DNA of 64,000 nucleotides, from NCBI RefSeq assembly GCF_019649055.1, contig NW_026570237.1, positions 124,001 to 188,000 of the forward strand, in the 5' to 3' direction. The position numbers and the translations under genes are program-made. The stretch is from Paramacrobiotus metropolitanus. Lineage: Eukaryota; Tardigrada; Eutardigrada; Parachela; Macrobiotidae. The notes below the pieces were generated by a model. That model saw only the letters and a list, made by a program, of their open reading frames with translations, searched no databases and was not told the DNA's origin. Shown piece by piece: positions 42,394-51,918 of the stretch. Within the stretch, counting starts at the first letter, position 1, and each line of letters opens with the position of its first letter.

Positions 42394-42438
42394 GGTTTGT
42401 TGGTTGTAGATGTAGAAGTGTTGTCCGTGTTCAAAACT

Positions 42439-42453
42439 CGGGTTTCGGCACCA
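42439..42453 (-). promoter_or_regulatory. Primer-binding site for tRNA-Phe
   Basis: The plus strand reads CGGGTTTCGGCACCA, identical to the last 15 bases (with CCA) of canonical eukaryotic tRNA-Phe. The element RNA (minus strand) is therefore complementary to that tRNA. It begins one base inside the LTR end at 42455, the normal position. Confidence 0.75.
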
Positions 42454-42454
42454 A

Positions 42455-42775
42455 TGTGGGAGTTTAGGCTTTAATTTGGAAAAATGCTGCTTTCTGCTTT
42501 CCATTCAAGAGCTATTTATAGCGCGTGCTGTGTCAGCACATAGCGCTGAAAGGGCTTAAGGCAAACATCCGTGTCAGCACTCGGTAATGCTTAAGGTAAA
42601 CATCCGTGTCAGTACACGGCTTTGCACATGAACAGTTTGAGGCTAAACATTCTCGCAGTGTTGGCACTGCAGTGAAAGGCGCAATACGACATTGCAATAG
42701 AACGTGCAACTAAATATGTGTAAAATATTACTGCCTGAATATCCTGGCTATCCTATCCTGGGTATCCTGGCGGTA
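42455..42775 (-). repeat. 5' LTR of the gypsy-type element
   Basis: The LTR ends (element sense) in CTCCCACA next to the primer site, giving TGTGGGAG on the plus strand. It holds a TATA box (minus-strand TATAAATAG, about 42512-42521) about 60 bp before its end. Upstream of that, a 35-bp direct repeat with CTTAAGG and AACATCCGTGTCAG (42554-42624, two copies plus a partial third) may be an enhancer-like array. The outer boundary near 42775 is estimated from where Helitron-like coding begins; no second LTR is available to set it exactly. Confidence 0.6.
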
Positions 42776-42776
42776 T

Positions 42777-43730
42777 GTGATACTTCACAACGGTATAGTG
42801 ATCGCTACATCCATCAGCCAAAAAAACGAAAAATTATTGACTGAGCCTAATTATGTAGGTGGCCAGCTGGCATATAAAGGTCATGTAATCAATTTTCAGC
42901 AAGACGTCCAGGGATCTGTTACTGATTTACCATGTAAAATTCAAGAGCTCGATATGATCATGGTGAGAATGCCCAAGACGATTGCTCATACCGATATTTT
43001 CGAGTAAGCCGACCAGCAGTTTTTGAGGCGTTGGGTTGGTTAAAAGTAAACACCTCGTACTACAAAAACAACAAGATTGTTCAGTCTAAATTTGACGATT
43101 TACCAATGGATGATTACGTAGACGATGCGCTGCGGTTCTTCGAATAGCCAAACAGCATCGATCCTATACCGGCAGATCCAGAATTACATGTAGCCGTAAT
43201 AGGCAGAAATGTAAATTCGAGCAATGTGCCAACAGAAACGGTTGTCGTCGAGGCTCCTGTGTTCATTAAAGGGAAAGAGGGTGTCGAAGGGCATCAGACG
43301 ACGTTGTTGCCAAACATTGTTCGTTGATTGGCCACCATTAGATAACAGGAAAATAAGCTAGTTCACGGCAGAAAGTTACGTGGTTAAAGCGTTTCCGACG
43401 CTCTTTTCTAGAGGCAAAGGTGATCTACGGAGACCCAGGCAACTAACTATCCATCCAGCGGAGTACTTTAAACATTTGATAAAACACAGAGGCCGCAGTT
43501 TTGCACGTCACAGCCGTTTCCGGTACTTCGCCTAAAACAGTTTATCAAGGAATGCCATAAGTCAAGGTTCAGTTTTGCTCAAACAGGAAAGACACCTTTT
43601 ACGATAAAAGAAACGAAAAATCTACGCAAGCAGGGTAGCGAAAAACTTGTACCATGGATTATTTTTTTGGCGCCACTATACTGGTAGCCCTCAATACTGG
43701 TGGAAACAAAAGTCAAAGATTGGTGGGGAG
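42777..43730 (+). mobile_element. Second Helitron-like element, N-terminal coding fragment
   Basis: Plus-strand pieces match the region before Rep in many animal Helitron-like proteins. They are YKGHVINFQQDVQGSVTDLP (about 42870-42935), RPAVFEALGWLKVN (near 43010-43060), FPTLFSRGKGDL with IHPAEYFKHLIKH and FARHSRFRYFA (about 43390-43535), and GSPQYWWKQKSK (about 43680). Frames change near 43010, a TAG falls at 43147-43149, and more breaks follow. It is cut at its left by the gypsy LTR and at its right by the copia element, so both inserted into or next to it. It differs in sequence from the Helitron at 15.7-20.7 kb. Confidence 0.7.
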
Positions 43731-43739
43731 ATTCGATGA

Positions 43740-44564
43740 TCAACTCACAAGGGAAATGATGAAATTCCATGTCCACTCTTTGACATCGGTCTCCCCTTGT
43801 TTGGGATAATCTTTCTGGTGATACTCCTCTTTCTTCAGCGTCTCCACCTTGTTAGCCATGTTGACCAGCTCATCCTGCAACTTTGACTTTTCTTTTTCCG
43901 CAAATGCTTTGGCTCGCTTCGCCGTCTCGAGTTGCGCTGTCAACTGCTCAACTTGTCGCTTGTACTGACCTTGAATTTCTGTAATTATTTCCGCGAAAGG
44001 TTTCTCCTCCTTTCTGACATTGTTCTGCTCCATTACATGAGCCGGAACATCAGCCGGTCTGCGTGCCCAACCTGCAGACTCCGTTTCCACAACTCTAATG
44101 TATGGCCGGTAAGTTGTACCATCACCACGTATTCCATCAACGAATTGTTTTCCGTTCCGGCTAATCATCACCTTTCTGTTTGCATGGGCAAATTTAAATC
44201 CCTTCTGCCCCAACGCTTTCGTTGACAGCAGTGTCGTCTTGCACGCGTCTGGCGAGTAATACACTTCTCCCCACACCATTGGTCTCCAACGCTTGCCGTC
44301 CGTTGAGACTTCGACGTTTGTGCTTCCAACATGGGTCTCGCGTATGCGTTTACTGTTTCCCACGGTGAACTCCAAAGGGACTTTCAACTTCTCCCTTCTT
44401 GCAAACCAGTGATCCTGGCTTGAGATACATTGCGAAGCACCGCTATCTGCTATAATGCCTGACATTTGACCGGAAGCATACAGTGCAGATATTATCAACG
44501 ATTCCGCTGTGTTGTCAAACGCGTACCGGCGTACATGGCTGCGCGCTGTCGTCTCTTTACTCAT
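43740..44564 (-). pseudogene. Copia protease region and coiled coil
   Basis: This 274-residue frame has the Ty1/copia-type aspartic protease signature GIIADSGASQCIS (catalytic Asp40). The family's following pattern, VYYSPDACKTTLLSTKALGQ and the gag-pre-integrase-like GFKFAHANRKVMISRNGK, comes next. After about residue 190 comes a long coiled coil (QLTAQLETAKRAKAFAEKEK). No integrase or reverse transcriptase follows before the frame closes at 43740, so the element is truncated on its 3' side, against the Helitron-like fragment. The protease would process its polyprotein. Confidence 0.75.
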
Positions 44565-45297
44565 CGGCTTCGATCAACAGTCTACGGCTTTGTGTCCGGT
44601 TTTACCACACTTGTTGCACCTTCCATAAGTCTCCGTTCTCACAGAATGGCTGCTTCTGCTATAGTCTGACTCACCGACCTTCGTATGGCTTTCGAATTGT
44701 GCTTTAATCGACTGTGCTGCCAAATGCAATTTTTCTCTGAACACCGATAACTAAGGATCCGCATCCGCCCTCATATTCCATGATGATATAAACGATCCGT
44801 ACTTTGCAGGTAAGCTCGACAACGCTTTCGCAATGATGCACTCATCGTTCGTCTTCGTCGACTTCCCGCACCCATCTATCTTCGCTGCTTGCACATGCAA
44901 TGTCGCCATAAACGTATTCACGTCATCCGTCTCTTGCCACTTCACGTTGAAGAATTCTGTTATTGCCGACATAAGGTCACTGGCAGACTTCAGTTCCCGC
45001 AGCTCTTTAATCCTGTCGAGAATTGCTTTCCACGTCTTGCAGTCTTACTTGATTAAACGTTGCTACGTCAATCATGGCACGGAGAATACTCCTAGCCTTG
45101 CCATCTCCGGCAATCCACTTCTTGTATAGCGCATGCTTCTTCTCATCCTCCGGTACATCCACAGGCATCGCTTGCGTCCCATCCACGATGGACCAACGTC
45201 CTCACCCGTCAGCCCATCTTCAATCTGCACTCTCCACCGTGCATAATTCGGATCATCCAACACAGTTATCTTGATTCCTTTCATAGACATTTTACCG
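44565..45297 (-). pseudogene. Copia Gag, broken
   Basis: The likely start is at ATG 45297 or the next ATG, followed by ITVLDDPNYARWRVQIED, the N-Y-x-x-W motif typical of copia Gag N-termini. After frame changes near 45180 and 45030 the helical capsid part continues (SAITEFFNVKWQETDDVNTF, about 44972 leftward). A zinc knuckle CNKCGKTGHKAVDC lies near 44620-44578. Together they give a Gag of roughly 230 residues, normal for the group. The portion right of 44834 also recurs in the tandem units at 54370 and 63654; only this copy continues into the authentic rest of gag and the protease. Confidence 0.7.
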
Positions 45298-45380
45298 TGG
45301 ACTGGATCCACCTGATCCCTACACTGTACGAATTCTACGCAACCAAAGGTCAAGACTAACTTCCTGCTTAGAGACAAGCA

Positions 45381-45393
45381 GGTCTCATAATCT
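45381..45393 (-). promoter_or_regulatory. Copia primer-binding site, tRNA-Met anticodon-arm type
   Basis: Plus-strand GGTCTCATAATCT contains GTCTCATAATCT, the anticodon stem-loop of elongator tRNA-Met. Copia-type elements often prime from an internal tRNA fragment at the anticodon. The site touches the LTR end at 45393 and lies about 85 bp before gag. A copy lies at 54917-54929. Confidence 0.6.
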
Positions 45394-45664
45394 ATTAGAA
45401 TATATTGGATAATGTTCTGACTACACGTATCCTATAACGAACCAACACACTTCCCATCGTATTATTCACTAGACTGATACACGATGTTCAAGGAATACAT
45501 GTTACTGACAGGGCTTTAAGTACCACACATTGTACGATAAGCACACTCACTGACACATGACTTAGCCCGTATGTATCATCGGTTAGGGATCTGTATACTG
45601 GATGCATATGATCAGATATTAAGTTACACATACACAATGAGTAATCATAATAAAAATCCTAACA
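45393..45664 (-). repeat. Copia 5' LTR (272 bp), copy A
   Basis: On the minus strand the LTR begins TGTTAGGAT (45664) and ends ATATTCTAATA (45393), close to the usual TGTTAG...CTAACA ends of copia LTRs. The primer site adjoins its end. The same 272 bp recur at 54929-55200. The 3' partner is missing because the element is truncated. Confidence 0.65.
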
Positions 45665-47520
45665 GATTTGCGACTAGTTTTTGCCCTAAGATAAATCTCC
45701 TAAACAGAATAACACGGTACTTTTGGTTTCTTTTTGTTGCTTCGCGTATTTAAATATAGTACACGGGGCATCATTGGATACAGTTGATGAAACAAAAACG
45801 TCCAGTGACACAAGGCCTGAGTTTTCGTTTGAAGTGTTTTCTAATTGATTGCGTCCCTGCTGTCCCCTTTTCATATAAAGTCGTTGCTTTTTCGTGTCAT
45901 GGAACAGACGCCGTTAGGTGTTCGGAAAACACTGCAATGAATTTTCGGCAGACATTTCAATGAACCGGGAAACCTCCGTGGAATGCATCAAGCTAATTCA
46001 TCGGTTTTTTAAGGTTAATAGTTGCACAAATTCTGCGAAAATCAAATCGTTTTGGAAACGCTGGCCGAACACATCTTCCTAGGATGTTACGACAGTAAGA
46101 CCCATTCCTTTCAAACCATGCAGATGCCGGGCCTTCTGATTAAAGGGCCTTCTGGGTGATATCAATCTTCTCTGGCTCGAGCGGATGCAGCACCTGCAAC
46201 TGCTGGCCGCCGGAATCTTGGTGATACAATAACTGAAAAAGATTGTCCTTATCTGCTTACAAGATGTCTGCTTCTGAGTTAAATTCGCACTCTGTCGTGA
46301 ATTCCAAATGCAAACGGGATAATTTTTGGGCATTATAGCACACAAGGTGGAGTGAACGGGCAAGTGTATCCCATCCGGGCACAATTTTGGCTCACCATGC
46401 AGGTTCTCAGTGAAGTTGACGAAACGCAGACGTTTGCCATTTCTCCGGGACTGATAATAGCAAAATCCATAATTTGAAGTTTTTCTTACACCTTTTTTGA
46501 TTGCTATTATGCCCTGCAGGCTTGTTTTTTCGTTTTACCTTTTAAGAGATTCGGCCCCGTATAAGCACCGCGTTTATGAATGAGTTGGTTTTAGTCGTAC
46601 TATCGCATTCGTTAACCGGGGATATGAATAATAACAGTGTTATGATCATCATGGTGGAAAGCGCAGGTAAGTGAAACATCTTTCGTCAAACTACTGTGTT
46701 CCCCTTAAGTGAGATAAAGTAGACAGGAGAAGAATACTCGTACTAAGAAGTAGGAATTGATGGAAGGTTTAATTGGCCATAAATGCCCCGCGCTCAAGCT
46801 CTGACTCTGACTCTGACCGCTCAAACTCTGACTCTGACTACTCACTACGCACCCTTGAACCTGGGCAATAAATATGAAGCGTCCGCAAAGATTTTGCAGA
46901 ATCAAGACAGCTCACCATTTCGGCAGCTTAAGGTGATGTTCCGGCTTTGTGACCGCATGTGTACTGGGAGAAACACAGTGATCACATAACGTACCAAACG
47001 TTCGCCTTGGTTCGGACACAGTTGTATGTCTTTATCTGGCAAGGCACAATTAGGAATATTACTTTGCTGGAATGCCAATTTAGAGCCGATGGTTTCTTAA
47101 AATCTGCGCTGCACTCTTTTTTTGCATCTGATAATAAAGCCACGAATTCCGCTTTTGCTGTGGCACTAAAATTTGCTACCCATAGCAACCGGTGCATGCT
47201 GTCGTCTGCATCCAGAGCCGCAGAGCTCAGACGACAGAGAAGGCTCTGGGCTGGAGTCCGAGTCCGGCTCCGATGGATTTTTGCCTTCTGGTCGGGACGG
47301 AGGCCCCTATTGGGAGCCGTCCTGGTCCGTGAAAGGCTAGCTTAGCATCCTCTGGGCGGGAGTCTGGCCCCTGTTCTGTCTACTCCAATGGGGTATTTTC
47401 TCGGTGTTCTAGGCTTCTTGACCGAGGGTTGATAGGACTTTGATATTCGTTCGAGGGTGGATTGGGACTTAGAATTTCCAAAAGGGTTAAGTTGGACACC
47501 TATTAGGCCTCAAGCTCCGG
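45665..47520. other. Sequence between copia LTR and the gag-like gene; CTCTGA microsatellite
   Basis: This stretch (repeated at 55201-57060) has no clear gene. A minus-strand frame at 46079-46384 is longer in the second copy (55615-56007) but matches nothing known. A CTCTGA hexamer microsatellite lies at about 46797-46842 (and 56334-56379). GC content rises near 47200, where the GC-rich gag-like unit starts. It may be the 3' untranslated part or flank of that element. Confidence 0.4.
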
Positions 47521-47579
47521 AGCGTTTAGGGTCCGGGAAGGTTATTAACGATCCATCCGTTCAGTGGCTGGATATGGCT

Positions 47580-48300
47580 GAAGACTGCGACGTAGCAAAT
47601 CATGGTTAAGAGCCGCGATCTGCGGATGGAATATGGTCGCGAAGATCTCCACGGACGGCCGTACCTGTGGCGGTCCCCTGTCACTTTTCTTCGGTAGCAG
47701 AGCGTGGTTAGCCACGATCTGCAGGTTAGACATCGTTGGCTCAGGCAAAGGCTCCGTTCTGGGCCGGTGATGGTAGCCAAACGTGGTTGAGGTCGCGATC
47801 TGCGATGTTGGTAGCAGATGTGGTTAAGGACACGATCCGTGCCATGAAAGTTATGAGCACCGGAGGATCCGAACATTCTGACGGATGCTGTCCGGGGGAA
47901 ACCGCGGGAGACATGCCGGTACGGTGCAAGCACTGAAATTCTGACGGCTGCACTTGTAATTTCCGGGTCAATCCGGGGAGTCCTTTTCTTTGGATTTGTT
48001 AAGCTGACCCTCAGGGGGTGGAGTCGAACTTTGGCTTCTCCACCGAGGGTCAGAATTGACTTAGAATTTTGAGGAGGGTTCAACCACCGTATCCCTTATT
48101 GAGGTTCTGTTAGGTGGCAGAACGTGGTTAGTACGATCTGCGCTTCCGGTCCATTCTACCACCGTCTCCTTATTGATGGTCCGTATGGTAGAAGATGCGG
48201 TTAGAATGCAGTCCACAGGGGTCTACTGCGGTATCCCTTATTGAGGGTCCGGCTAGTAGCGGGAACAAGGTGAGTGCCGCAATCTGCGGTTGCAGGGTCC
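47580..48300. repeat. Dispersed GTGGTTAG...CGATCTGCG motif, six or seven copies
   Basis: A 30-36-bp motif of the form GGTAGCAGAACGTGGTTAG followed by CACGATCTGCG recurs with changes near 47590, 47690, 47770, 47815, 48112, 48185 and 48250. It is also present in copy B (57130-57830). Several copies are preceded by CCGTATCCCTTATTGAGGGT. Spacing is irregular, unlike a simple tandem array. Confidence 0.65.
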
Positions 48301-48406
48301 GGGAACTATTGTCCATGTCCCTGTTGGGGACGTCGTCATGACTATTTCCAGCTAGTTTCATGGTGAGCTTAATCCTATTGGGGTCCGGCTACCATTGAGT
48401 TCCAGT

Positions 48407-51400
48407 TCACCGAGGCTCTTTTGCTGTCAGGTGTCTATCGGACTTATGGTGACCTTCTGGTTTGCTTCGGTGACCAGCTTCCGTCCGTCGGCGCGATTCT
48501 TCGGACGATGGTCCAGTTGACTTGGCTGGTTCTGCCTCAACCTTCGGTCGTTCAGGCTTCTTCGGTTCCTTTGATGCAGCCTTGGGTAATTTAACAGAGT
48601 CCAATATCTGCGTCAGGCCGACCTTCATGGGGTCTTGCACCGTCGTAGAAAGTCAATGTTGAAGTCAAGGCTCGGTCTGTGCCGTTGTCTTCACAGTTTC
48701 AGGGAAATCCAGGCTGCCTAGCCGGGCGTCCAGGATCGGGGCTTCGGGTTCTCCGAAGCTTCCATATTAGCGTTCGAGGCTTCTCAGCAGCCGAGTTAAG
48801 GTGTCTCCAACTTGATGCAAGGTGCGAGCCACCCTTTGACGTGATCCACGTGGTACCTATTGGGTGCCATCTCCGGCTTGTAGGCTCCGGGTTTCCCGCG
48901 TTCCTGCCCATTGGGCAAGATGGGATTATTAAAAAGAGGGTCATCCTTCGGATGTCAACCTTGGCTCGGTCGCCTCCTTCGCTTCTGTCCGGTTAATTAC
49001 TCCGTCCAAGAGCGAACTGGCGGTTTCCGCTCCGTGGTATTCAGCCATGTCCTGGGTTGGTCGCCTCCTGCGCTTCTGTCCGGGTAATTACTCCGTTCAG
49101 TGGCGATTCGGCGTTCCTACCCATGACAACTGGCTATAATCCGAGGGTCGGTGGTATCCCTCTTCTAGCCGACGAAGTTAGAATTTTTCGCCAGAAAAAT
49201 GGCATTTTTTCCCAGACAAGACAAGTTTCCCAGCCATCTTGCTCGGTGAAGGTAGGGTCCGGACCCTCAATTGAGGGTTCCGACCATCATTTGGGAGGGT
49301 CCGAGGTTCATCCTTCGGGGGTGCGTCTGGGGTCTCCAAACGTCTTTCTCGGTCCGGCAAGGCCGATTCTCGGTCCTTTCCGGATGACTAGGGTTTTTTC
49401 TCGGTGGTTTGAGGCTCCAAGGCGGGAACATCAGAGTTCCGCCCGGTAAACTCGCCTTGTGAGTCACCTTCCGTGTCGGAAAAGAAGTCCCTTGGGTCCA
49501 TTCCGGATCTGTTCTGGTAACCGTGTCACCTCGTTGGGGTAACACCGGGTCATCGAGGTTTGATGACACCGCGGCAACGGTTAGTGCCGGGTACGAGCCT
49601 CCGTTGATTGGAGGAATGGTTGGCATGGCACCTATTGGGCGCTGAGAGCCAACCCGAGCCTCCGGGTTCACAGTATTCTTGCCTATTGAGCAAGTCGAAA
49701 CCTCGGATCCAATTTTGGATGGCTCTTGGGAAGTTCTATCCCGGTCATTCTCCAGGTATCTCATGTCATTCAACAGTGGTCACCGGGCAATTACTTAAGG
49801 TACCACTACATCAGGAGCTTTTTATTGCCCCAGAGTGCTTCTACCTAGGCTTGCATGGCTGCTAACTCAGCCTGGCTCGAAGGAGACATTAGCGGCTCTT
49901 CTATCTGCCACTCAGTGCCCGATGCCTCTGGTATCGGGATAGCCTTTACCAACCCGTCTACCTTGCGGGCTTTATCCTCTTTACGGGCTTGCTGTGCCAC
50001 GGTGATCTTCTGTCCGTCGCCAGTCCGATCCGTTAGGGGTGCATCCTTCCTCGGGACTTGGTTTACTGCGGCGGTCTTCTGTGCGTTGCCAGCTTGATCC
50101 TGGCCGAGGGTGCGGTTTTAGGGGGTATCGACCTTCTGTTGTACCGGTTTATCCGCACTGCCCGATGCCTCTGGTATCGGGATAGCCTTTACCAACCCGT
50201 CTACCTTGCGGGCTTTATCCTCTTTACGGGCTTGCTGTGCCACGGTGATCTTCTGTCCGTCGCCAGTCCGATCCGTTAGGGGTGCATCCTTCCTCGGGAC
50301 TTGGTTTACTGCGGCGGTCTTCTGTGCGTTGCCAGCTTGATCCTGGCCGAGGGTGCGGTTTTAGGGGGTATCGACCTTCTGTTGTACCGGTTTATCCGCA
50401 CTGCCCGATGCCTCTGGTATCGGGATAGGCTTTACCGTCCCGTCTACCTTGCGGGCTTTCTGGTCCTGCTTTGCTGCCGGAACCTTCTGTCCTTCGCCAG
50501 TCTGATCCTGGCAGGGATACGGTTTTCACCGGCGTCGACTTTCCGGATTACCCGTATATCTACACTGCCCGATGCCTCTGGTATCGGGATTGGCTTCACT
50601 ACCGGGTTAGGCTGTTGAGGTGTCCGGTCAGCCGGAGAGTCCGTTGGGACTCTGCTTGTCGACCGGAGGTTCCTTTGCAGCAGCTCTCCTATACTAGTGA
50701 CCGGTGGTATGGCTCGTCTTGTATCGGACGCAGTTGAACGGGTAGCTACTCCGTCACCTAGCGCCCGAGCGTAAGCCTCCTTGTATTCGGCGACATTGCT
50801 TGCCGTCGCCGAGGTTCCATCCCTGGGCCCGTGGTAGGTAACCTTGTCCGCAGTTTTGGCAGACGATCCACTCGAAGCTTTGCCGGGGGATCCTTCCGTC
50901 TTTTTGGCGGGCGTTCCGTCCGCTGGGGTGCGGTGGAGGTCCAAGAGGCCTACTCGCATCCTGGGGGGTCATGTTACAGCCTTTCGCCGAGGCTCGAGGT
51001 CCGGTTGCAGTGGCGATTTTAGTGACGCCATCCGGTCCGGTGGGTAAGGCGCCGTTCTTGGCACCTGTCGGTCCGGCGACGTTATATTCGCCCGACGTTC
51101 CGGTGGACGAAGTGCCTTTAATGGCACCGGAGGGTCCGAGGGGCACAGCGCCGTTCATGGCACCGGCTGGTGTGGCGACGTTATTGGCGCCAGGCGACCC
51201 GGTAGCATGGGTGCTACCGGACGACACTATTCCTTTTTGGGAACCATGTCGTCCTTTAAGGGTCTTCTGGAGAGACTGAGACCCACTGGAGCCTAATTGG
51301 GCTACCGTGGTAGGTCCCAGAGTCGGTTGACTCGGTTCAACGGAACGTCCGGATTTACCCTGAGTCGTCGGCGGCCGTGTCCGTGATGGGCTGACGGCGA

Positions 51401-51918
51401 TATTGTCGCCAGTCGGCTTAACGGCATGAGTCGCTGTCAAGGGTCCGGCGACGTTGTCGTTTCTGTTTAGGATGGTTCCGGTTCGGATACCATCCGGGCC
51501 GTCCAAGATTCTCTTGTCGGGCACGGGCCGACCGCGGCAGCTATTGGCGCCTACGGTGGCCCTTATCTTCCGCAACTTCCGGGTTTTGAAGTTTTAGTTG
51601 CTTTTCTATGAGTATTGGGAGGGCCGGCGAAGGTTCGCTCGTCGGACGGGGGCCCACCGGCGCGATTATGGGCGCTTGCAGTGGATCCTCCAAATGGGTT
51701 GTCTTTGTCCGGTGGCTCGGTTGGTGGCAAGCGGTCAGCTAAGGCACCGTTTCTTACTGACCATACTCGTTTCCCGTCAGGTATACCGGGGCTGATCCAC
51801 CACCGTTATTGGGGGGATAAGGTGCTGACCCTGAGGGCTGCGGAGCTACTGGCTCCTGCATCCGTCCGGCGGGATACTGGTATCCGTCAGGTTCGGAGTA
51901 GTATCCACCTTCATCTGG
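48407..51918 (-). pseudogene. Low-complexity continuation of the gag-like gene, copy A
   Basis: Minus-strand frames here are low in complexity and change often. Part one (51575-50754) is glycine, proline and alanine-rich with a collagen-like rhythm (GAMNGAVPLGPSGAIKG). Part two (50600-49900) is made of 243-bp repeats coding for PIPEASG-containing units. Part three (49773-49267) is a Pro/Arg-rich stretch. Part four (48640-48407) is lysine and glutamate-rich (KAASKEPKKPERPKVEAEPA). They follow the zinc-knuckle part of the gag-like gene in the same direction and style. I infer one long disordered C-terminal region, now broken. No protease or polymerase motif is present. Confidence 0.4.
49915..50600 (-). 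repeat. 243-bp coding tandem repeat (copy A, extra unit)
   Basis: The word CCCGATGCCTCTGGTATCGG occurs at 49918, 50161, 50404 and 50568, so two full 243-bp periods and a shorter 164-bp one. On the minus strand it encodes IPEASG inside an 81-residue unit, and the period keeps the frame. Copy B has the word only at 59448, 59689 and 59852, one unit fewer. Confidence 0.9.

Larger units (their letters stand above)
32305..42775 (-). mobile_element. Gypsy/Ty3-type LTR retroelement with envelope-like gene
   Basis: On the minus strand, right to left: 5' LTR (42455 to about 42775), primer site for tRNA-Phe, palindrome-rich leader, gag, pol (protease, reverse transcriptase, RNase H, integrase with GPY/F module) and an envelope-like gene in two pieces. 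Order protease-RT-RNase H-integrase is that of Metaviridae, and the third gene makes it errantivirus-like in layout. Several 1-nt breaks and stops are present. A 3' LTR identical to the 5' one is not found, so the left end is lost or rearranged. Confidence 0.85.

Noticed and set aside
46079-46384. Minus-strand protein in the spacer of the tandem unit
   Set aside because: It is longer in copy B than in A because of a 1-nt difference, has no domain and an erratic composition. Not called as a gene.
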